Below, in pieces: positions 8,412 to 15,700 of a DNA stretch of 26,246 nucleotides. Position numbers and translations under genes: made by a program. Below the pieces are notes generated by a model. It saw only the letters and a list, made by a program, of their open reading frames with translations. It did not search any database and was not told the origin of the DNA. Numbering within the stretch: the stretch's first letter is position 1; the number at the start of each line of letters is the position of its first letter. Source of the stretch: CAZPUI01 sp964415525. GTDB lineage: Bacteria > Acidobacteriota > Holophagae > Holophagales > Holophagaceae. Where the stretch lies: contig CAYQAS010000060.1 in NCBI GenBank assembly GCA_964415525.1, positions 1-26,246 of the forward strand. Direction: 5' to 3'.

Positions 8412-8587
8412 GACTCTTCTATCTCCTTTCCATGCTCGGTGGCTTCGCCTTCCTGAGTTCCAACGCCTTCCTCGGGCGCGAGTGGTTCGGCCAGCATCGT
8501 CGCAAGGAAATGTCCCCGAGTGTCCGGCAGACCCCTGGGGCGTGGCGCACCTTCCTGCACAACAACGGCTTCAGGGGCGGGAAATAA
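8408..8587 (+). CDS. Small single-pass membrane protein, 59 residues
   Basis: This short gene starts with ATGA overlap on the DUF4178 gene and encodes 59 residues. The first 22 or so (MRLFYLLSMLGGFAFLSSNA) look like a membrane anchor or uncleaved signal. The rest is basic and ends SVRQTPGAWRTFLHNNGFRGGK. The overlap, the codon use and the position between DUF4178 and DUF350 genes argue that it is real. I do not recognise a named family. I have an impression that small proteins with a similar PxSVR...GGxRS...GGK tail occur beside other DUF4178 genes, which a search could confirm. It could be a small subunit of the membrane complex. Confidence 0.75.
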   Translation: MRLFYLLSMLGGFAFLSSNAFLGREWFGQHRRKEMSPSVRQTPGAWRTFLHNNGFRGGK

Positions 8588-8642
8588 CCCGAGCCCAAAC
8601 CTCCATTACGCCATCCCGTTCGAAACCCTGGGAGATCCAGCG

Positions 8643-8861
8643 ATGCAAACCTACGACGTGATCGGACACCTCAAGACCGCGGCCATCTTCTGCGGACTCG
8701 GCCTGGGCATCCTGGGCCTCGTTTGGCTCTTCCTGGTGAAAGTGCTGCCCTTCAGCCTGCGCAAGGAGATCGAGGTGGATCAGAACACCGCCCTGGGCAT
8801 CGTCCTGGGCAGCCTGATCCTCGGCATCTCCATCATCATCGCCGCCGCGATCCATGGTTGA
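8643..8861 (+). CDS. DUF350 membrane protein, single-repeat form
   Basis: A 72-residue protein with two membrane helices: about 12-35 (FCGLGLGILGLVWLFLVKV) and about 48-70 (TALGIVLGSLILGISIIIAA). The stretch KEIEVDQNTALGIVLGSLILG is the DUF350 signature. YjfL-type DUF350 proteins carry two such repeats (about 130 residues, four helices). This one has a single repeat and so would need to dimerise to build the same fold. The start lies 55 bases after the small gene, and the 3' end overlaps the aminopropyltransferase start by eight bases, a strong sign of coupled expression. Its function is unknown; a membrane partner of the neighbouring enzyme is an inference. Confidence 0.88.
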   Translation: MQTYDVIGHLKTAAIFCGLGLGILGLVWLFLVKVLPFSLRKEIEVDQNTALGIVLGSLILGISIIIAAAIHG

Positions 8862-10422
8862 GGCCGCCGACCCGCTCGAACGCGCCACCAGCGAACAGGA
8901 ACCGGGGCACGACGCGGCCCTGAATCCGCCTTTGATCTTCCTCACGGTCTTCGTGATCGCTTCCTGCGGGCTGATCTACGAGTTGGTGGCGGGCACCCTC
9001 GCCAGCTACCTGCTCGGGGATTCCGTCCTCCAGTTCAGTACGGTGATCGGCGTCTACCTCAGCGCCATGGGGCTGGGAAGCTACCTCTCCAAGTTCGTCA
9101 CGCGCAACCTCGCCCGGCGGTTCGTGGAATTGCAGCTGGCCATCGCCCTGTTGGGTGGTTTGTCGGCCATGGCGCTCTTCCAGGCCTTCGCCAGCACCCA
9201 CGCCTTCCGCATCGTGCTCTATTCCCTCGTCACCGCCATCGGCGCGCTGGTGGGGCTCGAAATCCCGCTGCTCATGCGGATCCTGCGGGCCCATGTGAAG
9301 TTCAAGGACCTGGTGGCCCAGGTGCTGACCTTGGACTACATCGGCGCCCTGGCGGCCTCCCTGCTCTTCCCCTTGCTCCTCATGCCCAAGCTGGGTCTGG
9401 TGCGCACGAGCCTGATGTTCGGCCTGCTGAATGCCGGGGTCGCGCTTTGGTCCACTTACCTGTTGGCCCGGCAGATGGGGGCCACAGCCGGGCTCCGCAT
9501 CCGCTGCGGCGTCATGCTGGTGCTCCTCGCCACGGCCTTTGGCTACGCCCACAAGTTCACGCTGTCGGTGGAAGAAGAGGTTTTTGCGGACGAAGTCATC
9601 TTCGCGAAGGACAGCCCGTACCAGCGCATCGTCCTCACCCGCGGCCGGGGCAGTTTCCAGCTCTTCCTCAACGGCAACCTCCAGTTCAGCAGCGCAGACG
9701 AATACCGCTACCACGAGGCCCTGGTACACCCGCCCCTGGCCGTGAAACCGAACGCGAAGCGCGTGCTGGTGTGCGGCGGTGGCGACGGGCTGGCGGTTCG
9801 CGAGATCCTCAAATACTCGTCGGTGGAAGAAGTCGTCCTCGTGGATCTCGATCCCGCAATGACCGCCATGGCTCAGCACGTGCCGCTGGTTCGCGACCTG
9901 AACCATGCCGCCCTTCTGGATCCGCGGGTGAAGGTCGTCAACGCCGACGCCATGGTGTGGATCACCGAGACGACCGACCGCCGCCCCTTCGACGTCGCCA
10001 TCGTGGACTTCCCCGACCCCAACAACTACAGCCTCGGGAAGCTCTACACCACGCGGTTCTACAAGCTTCTGCAGGGCATCATGGCTCCGGACGGCGCCAT
10101 CTCTGTGCAGACGACGTCTCCCCTGCTCGCGCGCCGTGCCTACTGGTGCATCGCCACCACCATGGAAGCTGCCGGTCTACACATCCGCCCCTACCACCTC
10201 GCCGTGCCTTCCTTCGGCGTCTGGGGCTTCATCCTCGCCAGCCCGCGCCCCTTCGAGGTGCCTCAGACCGTGCTCCCGGGGCTCAGGCATCTCAACGATG
10301 AGAGCCAGCGGGCCATGTTCGCCTTCCCCAAGGACATGGAACGCATCCCCGCGCCGGTGAACCGTCTGGACAACCAGGCCCTCGTGCACCTCTACACCTC
10401 TGAGTGGAAGCGGTGGAGCTGA
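8854..10422 (+). CDS. speE: Membrane-bound spermidine-synthase-like aminopropyltransferase
   Basis: A 522-residue fusion of a membrane region and a spermidine synthase fold. Seven hydrophobic helices occupy about 27-232 (first one LIFLTVFVIASCGLIYEL). The catalytic part (about 240-520) has the family's substrate stretch ADEYRYHEALVHPPLA, the nucleotide motif CGGGDGLAVREI (308-312), VDLDP (330-334) for the ribose hydroxyls, and IVDFPDPNN with Asp385 in the place of the catalytic aspartate. Normal SpeE has D-S/T-D-P-x-G-P here; this one has FPDPNNYSLGKLY. The family moves an aminopropyl group from decarboxylated SAM to putrescine, but no SAM decarboxylase lies nearby. The real acceptor may differ, so the symbol reflects family, not proven function. 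It overlaps both neighbours. Confidence 0.9.
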   Translation: MVEAADPLERATSEQEPGHDAALNPPLIFLTVFVIASCGLIYELVAGTLASYLLGDSVLQFSTVIGVYLSAMGLGSYLSKFVTRNLARRFVELQLAIALLGGLSAMALFQAFASTHAFRIVLYSLVTAIGALVGLEIPLLMRILRAHVKFKDLVAQVLTLDYIGALAASLLFPLLLMPKLGLVRTSLMFGLLNAGVALWSTYLLARQMGATAGLRIRCGVMLVLLATAFGYAHKFTLSVEEEVFADEVIFAKDSPYQRIVLTRGRGSFQLFLNGNLQFSSADEYRYHEALVHPPLAVKPNAKRVLVCGGGDGLAVREILKYSSVEEVVLVDLDPAMTAMAQHVPLVRDLNHAALLDPRVKVVNADAMVWITETTDRRPFDVAIVDFPDPNNYSLGKLYTTRFYKLLQGIMAPDGAISVQTTSPLLARRAYWCIATTMEAAGLHIRPYHLAVPSFGVWGFILASPRPFEVPQTVLPGLRHLNDESQRAMFAFPKDMERIPAPVNRLDNQALVHLYTSEWKRWS

Positions 10423-12041
10423 AACTCTCGCGCCGCACCTTCCTGGCCTCCGCCTCGGCGGTGGCACTCGCCGGTTGTCGCCGAAAGGCCCACCGGGACT
10501 GGCATTTCGATGGCGAACTCACGGGCCCCTCCCTGGAGCTGGGCCATGTCGCCCGAAACGGCCGCATGCCGGAGCCGACAGCCTGGGAGCACCAGGACGT
10601 GGTGATCGTGGGAGGCGGTGTGGCGGGGCTCTCCGCCGCGTGGCGTCTCGCTGGTGCTGGATTCCGAGATTTCACGTTACTGGAGCTAGAGGACGGCGTC
10701 GGCGGAACATCCCGCAGCGGACGCAACGGCATCAGCGCCTACCCGCTGGCGGCCCACTATGTCCCAGCGCCCACCAAGGATGTCATGGCGTTGGTGCGCC
10801 TCCTGGATGAGGCCGGGGTCATCGAAGGCTATGACGCCCAGGGTGAACCGGTCTTCGAAGAGCACCGCCTCGTCCGCAGCCCCGAAGAGCGGCTCTTTTA
10901 CGCGGGCCAATGGTGGGAGGGGCTCTACCTGCACGCCGGGGAATCCGCGGAAGACCAGCGCCAGTACGCGGCCTTCTTCCGTGAGGTCGATCGGTGGGCC
11001 ACCTGGCGGGATGCCAAGGGTCGCCGCGCCTTCACGCTGCCCCGATCCAAGGGGTCGGATGCCAGCGAAGTCCAGGCCCTGGATGGGCTCAGCTTCGCGG
11101 CCTGGCTGGATGAGCGAGGCCTGATGTCCGAGCGACTCCGTTGGATGCTCGACTATGGGGTGCGGGACGACTATGGCGCGAAGCTCGACACCACCAGCGC
11201 CTGGGCTGGGCTCTTCTACTACGTCGCGCGGAAGCAGGGCCCTGGCGAGGACACGCGTCCCTACCTCACCTGGCCCGAGGGCAACGGGTTCCTCGTGGAG
11301 CACCTGCGACAGAAGGTCGCGCCCCATGTCCGAACCTCCCATGCCGTATGGAATCTGCGCCCCACCGAGGACGGCTGGGAGATTCGCGCCTGGGACGCCG
11401 CATGGCGCCAGCCGGTGGGCATCCGGGCCAAGCGCGTAATCTTCGCCGGAAGCATGTCCATGGCAGGGCGCCTCGTCCCGGCCTGGAAAGAGACCAAGGG
11501 CGTCGCCTTCTTCGACCAGTTCATGGCCTCCCCCTGGATCGTGGCGAACCTCACCCTCCGAGACCGCCCCAAGGAATACGGCTTCCCCTTGGCCTGGGAC
11601 AACGTGCTCCGAGAGAGCGCGGGGCTCGGCTACGTGGTGGCCACGCACCAGAGCCTGCGCGACCACGGCCCCACGGTCCTGACCTACTACCACGCCCTCA
11701 CAGGCCCGGATATCCGCAAGGAGTGGATGCGACTCGCGGCCATGAGCTGGTCCGACGTCGCCACGCTGGTGATGGAAGATCTGACCCGAGCCCACCCCGA
11801 TCTGCCCGCCCTGGTCACCCGGCTGGATGCCTCCCGCTGGGCCCATGCCATGTGCCGCCCTCGGCCCGGCCTCGTGTGGAGTCCGGATCTGATCGAGGCG
11901 CAGAAACCCTTCCGCGGCCTCCACATGGCCCACCATGACCTCAGCGGCTTCGCCCTCTTCGAGGAGAGCCAGGACCATGGCCTGCGCGCAGCGGAAGACG
12001 TCCTGGCCGCCCTCGGGCAGCCCACACCCACGTGGCGTTGA
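10404..12041 (+). CDS. FAD-dependent amine-oxidase-like oxidoreductase, Tat-exported lipoprotein
   Basis: A 545-residue flavoprotein. The N-terminus shows a twin-arginine signal (SRRTFLASAS, Arg10-Arg11) followed by a lipobox LAGC with Cys25, so it should be folded with its FAD, exported by Tat and anchored as a lipoprotein. The dinucleotide-binding loop VVIVGGGVAGLSAAW starts near 67 and LLELEDGVGGTSRSG follows, as in the amine oxidase/phytoene desaturase group. The C-terminal GLHMAHHDLSGFALFEESQDHGLRAAEDVL is the usual second FAD-contact region. The start is GTG 10404 or GTG 10413, both inside the preceding gene. Oxidation of a polyamine or its derivative is a reasonable guess from the neighbour, but the substrate is unknown. 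Confidence 0.87.
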   Translation: MEAVELKLSRRTFLASASAVALAGCRRKAHRDWHFDGELTGPSLELGHVARNGRMPEPTAWEHQDVVIVGGGVAGLSAAWRLAGAGFRDFTLLELEDGVGGTSRSGRNGISAYPLAAHYVPAPTKDVMALVRLLDEAGVIEGYDAQGEPVFEEHRLVRSPEERLFYAGQWWEGLYLHAGESAEDQRQYAAFFREVDRWATWRDAKGRRAFTLPRSKGSDASEVQALDGLSFAAWLDERGLMSERLRWMLDYGVRDDYGAKLDTTSAWAGLFYYVARKQGPGEDTRPYLTWPEGNGFLVEHLRQKVAPHVRTSHAVWNLRPTEDGWEIRAWDAAWRQPVGIRAKRVIFAGSMSMAGRLVPAWKETKGVAFFDQFMASPWIVANLTLRDRPKEYGFPLAWDNVLRESAGLGYVVATHQSLRDHGPTVLTYYHALTGPDIRKEWMRLAAMSWSDVATLVMEDLTRAHPDLPALVTRLDASRWAHAMCRPRPGLVWSPDLIEAQKPFRGLHMAHHDLSGFALFEESQDHGLRAAEDVLAALGQPTPTWR

Positions 12042-12051
12042 GGAGCACCCG

Positions 12052-12663
12052 ATGCCCGATGCCATCGCCATCCGGCCGGCTCGCCCCGAGGATGAACCCG
12101 AGCTTCGACGCATCTGTCTGCTCACGGGAGACGCCGGGCAGGACGCAACCGCGCTCTTTCCGGATCCCGACCTTCTGAGTGACATCTTCGCCGTGCCCTA
12201 CCTGCGACTGGAGCCATCCAGCGCCTTCGTGGCGGAGGATGCGGTAGGCATCTGCGGTTACATCCTCGGGACCGTGGATACAGATGCGTTCAACCGCCGC
12301 CTCGAACTCGACTGGTGGCCCGCCCTGCGGCTGCGTCATCCCCTTCCAACACCCGAGGATGTGAGCCTCCCCGCCACCTTCATCCGCAACTTCATTCACG
12401 CCCCGGCCCAACCCCTTGGAGAAACGCTCTGGGCTTATCCCGCTCATCTCCACATCGACCTGCTCCCCCGAGGCCAAGGACTGGGCTTAGGGAGACGTCT
12501 GATGGAAAGGTTCTTCGATCACCTGCGCAGCCAGGGCGTCCCGGGTGTGCACTGGGGGGTCGATCAGCGGAATGCAGGGGCCCTCGCATTCTATCGCCGC
12601 CTGGGCGCCCAGGTTCTGGAAGTGGCGGACTGGGGAACCCGCTTCGGATACCCCCTGATTTGA
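12052..12663 (+). CDS. GNAT family N-acetyltransferase
   Basis: A 203-residue acetyltransferase. The N-terminus IRPARPEDEPELRRICLLTGDAGQDA and the acetyl-CoA loop LLPRGQGLGLGRRLMERF (Q/RxxGxG/A type) are clear. VDQRNAGALAFYRRLGA is the usual GNAT motif B. From memory, the N-terminal CLLTGDAGxDAT pattern is typical of a subgroup related to the acetyltransferase-like domain found with O-GlcNAcases. The ATG at 12052 has GAGGAG seven bases upstream, overlapping the stop of the FAD gene, so it belongs to the same operon. No signal peptide is seen, so it should be cytoplasmic. The substrate is unknown; polyamine acetylation is possible but only suggested by position. Confidence 0.88.
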   Translation: MPDAIAIRPARPEDEPELRRICLLTGDAGQDATALFPDPDLLSDIFAVPYLRLEPSSAFVAEDAVGICGYILGTVDTDAFNRRLELDWWPALRLRHPLPTPEDVSLPATFIRNFIHAPAQPLGETLWAYPAHLHIDLLPRGQGLGLGRRLMERFFDHLRSQGVPGVHWGVDQRNAGALAFYRRLGAQVLEVADWGTRFGYPLI

Positions 12664-12747
12664 TAGCTTGGGGAATCCTGAGACCGCCCTTCGCATTCTC
12701 GGGAAATGCATACCCATGGGATGGCAGGGCCTTCGTATGATGAAGGC

Positions 12748-15700
12748 ATGTTCCCCCTTTCCCGCCAGCTCCGAGAGACGCTCCTCTGCGTCGGCTTCGG
12801 ACTGGGCGTGGGACATGCCGAAATTCCAGAACACCGCCCAGTCCGCGTGCTCGGCATCGAGAACGGGCTGGAAAGCCTGACTTTCAACCACCTCTACCAG
12901 GACCGCCAGGGCCTCATCTGGATCGCCTATGAGCAGAGTGGCGTCGGCATCTTCGATGGCACCCGCTTCCACAACCTGGGGTTGAAGCAGGGGTTGCCCT
13001 CCGGACTCGTCACCTGCCTGCAGGAAGATGCCACCGGGGTCCTCTGGGCCGGCACCTACCGCGGGATCGCTCATTGGGATGGACGGTCATTCATCCCTGC
13101 AACGGGTCCGGTTTCCGGGAAATCCACCTACGCCATCGCCCCACATCCCGCGGGCGGCATCGCCGTCGGCATCGATGACGGCATCTTCGTGGGTGCTTCC
13201 GATCGCACCTTCACCGCGCTCCCAGGTTGGAACGGTGGGGCTTGCCGCGCGCTTCAGCTGAGTCCGGACGGCCGCAGCCTCTGGGCCTCGGGTCTTGGCA
13301 AAGATGGGCAGGTCCGCGTGTACCGCTGGTCCGGACAGACCTGGACAACCTTCGAGGGAGAGGAAGGATTTCGCAGACAGCCTCTTGAGCAGGTCCTGTC
13401 GGATCGCTCGGGTGCCGTCTGGGCCGCGTCAGCCGGGACCCTGTGGTGTCTCCACCCCGGCAGCCCCCGTTTTGAGCAAGTGCGGGACTCGAAACTCCAG
13501 CTTGGCAACCGCCCCTACCTGAGCCTCGACTCCGAAGGCACCCTTTGGGTCTGCGGCTCCCAGCAGGTCTTTCACCTGCGTAGGGACGGCAATTGGGAGA
13601 CCCTGGATACCCGCCACGGCTTGCCGAATCGGCGCTATCGCAGTCTGCTGCATGATCGAGAAGGGACACTTTGGCTAGGGGGGGCGGGCCTGGTAAAGGT
13701 GCTGGGGGGCACGCATCTACGCATTTCCACCCCAGGGGACCACCTTCCCGGTCCAGGCGTGATGGCCATCCTGCGGGACCGCGACCGCCACATCTGGATC
13801 GGTACGGAGGCCGGGCTGGCCCATGAGGGGCCGAAGGGTTGGCAGCGCGTCCCCGGCACCGAGAACATGCTCCTGCGCAGCTTGGTTCAGCTCCCGGATG
13901 GACGCATCCTCGCGTGCGGCAACGCCTCCCACTTCCTGTCCGTGGATCCCCGCAGCGGGCGCATGGAGCAGATCCAGGTCATGAAGGATCAGGCCCTGGG
14001 TCGTCTCAACCGCATGGCCCTCTCCCCGGACGGCACGCTCTATCTCGCCTCCACCTTCGCGGGTCTGCTCGCGACACCGACCCACGAGAAAAGCCTGAAC
14101 TTCGCCCCGGTGCCGCTTCCGGGGGGAACCCCACGGGAAATAATCTTCGACCTGGCCTTCGACACCGCAGGACGGCTCTGGGTGGCGGGAGAAGCGGGCC
14201 TCGCTCTTCTGGAGCAGGGACGCTGGCGTCGATTCGCAAAGACGGATGGCCTGCTGGAATCCACGGTGCGCTTCGTCCGCCCCACCCGGAATGGGGACCT
14301 GCTGGTGGGCTACATCGATCCCCTGGGATGGACGCGCCTCCGCCTCCAGGGAGAGGGACTGACCCAGCTTGAGCATCGCCACGCGGGGAACGGCAGCCAG
14401 GAGGTGGTCTGGCTTCTGGGCGAGGATCTCGAAGGGCGGGTGTGGGCCGGGGGCGCCAAGGGGCTCGACATCCTGAGCACCGCCAGCTCGGAGCACATGG
14501 GCCAGATTCATGGGCTTCCCAGCGACGACTGCAACGCCCAGGCCTTCCTGGCGGAACCGGATGGTCAAGTGTGGGTGGGAACCGCAGAGGGGCTCGCGCA
14601 TTTCCGCATGGCGGCCCGACCCGGTCAGCCCCCACCTCCCCGGCCTTCGCTCCTGGCGGTCACCGTGGGAAATGGAACTTCCATCCACCCTCGGACTCAG
14701 GACCTGGAGATCCCTCACCACAGCACCTTCAGCGCTTCCCTTGCGGCGGTGTGGCTGGCACAAGAGGGCCAGGTTCGGTTGGAAGCCCGCCTCCTGGGCC
14801 TCGAAGAGGCGTGGACTCCCGTCACCGAGGGGCGCGTGCGCTATCCCGGACTGGCGACCGGCGCCTACACCCTGGAGTACCGCTCTCGCCTAGGATCGGG
14901 AGCCTGGAGCGCCACGGAGTCCTTCCGTTTCACGGTTCTACCTGCCTGGTGGCAGACCTGGTGGTTCCGCATGAGTCTGGCGGGCTTCGCAGGGGCCTGT
15001 ATCTACCTCTTCACGCGCCTGCGCACGGCGGTGCTCACTCGGCGTAACCGCACCCTGGAAGTCCTGATCCACGCACGCACAACCCAGCTCAGGGAAGCCA
15101 AGGAGTCTGCGGAAAGGGCGAGTGGCTTCAAATCCGTCTTCCTTGCCACCGTCAGTCACGAACTGCGCACACCTCTCAACGCAATCCGCGGCTTCCTGGA
15201 TCTCCTCGACCGCGGGCGGGTGCGGCCGGAAGATGTCCCCACCACCGTTCGGACCATGAAGGCCGCCAGCGAGACGCTCCTCGGCCTCATCAACGATCTG
15301 CTCGATCTGGGACGCATCGAAACCGGCGCCCTGGAACTCGATCCGTCCCCCACGCACCTGCGCAGCCTGTTGGAGACGACGGTGGCCCTTCTGGTACCCC
15401 GCATCGAACAGAAGGACCTACTGCTGCTTCTCGACGTGGATCCGGGGGTCCCGGAGCAGGTGAACATAGACGCCCGACGCTTCTCACAGATGGTGGTGAA
15501 CCTGGTGGGCAATGCCATCAAGTTCACGTCGGCGGGTCATGTGCGCGTTCGCCTCGAACTCCTCCGCCAGGAGGACAAAGACGTCGTACTCCAGGTACGA
15601 GTGGAAGACACGGGCCCAGGGATGCCACCGGAGCTCCTCTCGACGCTCTTCCAGCCCTACCGCCAGGGTGAGGGCCCGATGAAGGGCCAGGGCACCGGGC

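Noticed and set aside
10686..12185. 499-codon minus-strand frame opposite the FAD oxidoreductase
   Set aside because: It is a shadow of a clear flavoprotein gene. Its composition is biased to Gly, His and Gln and it has no motifs.
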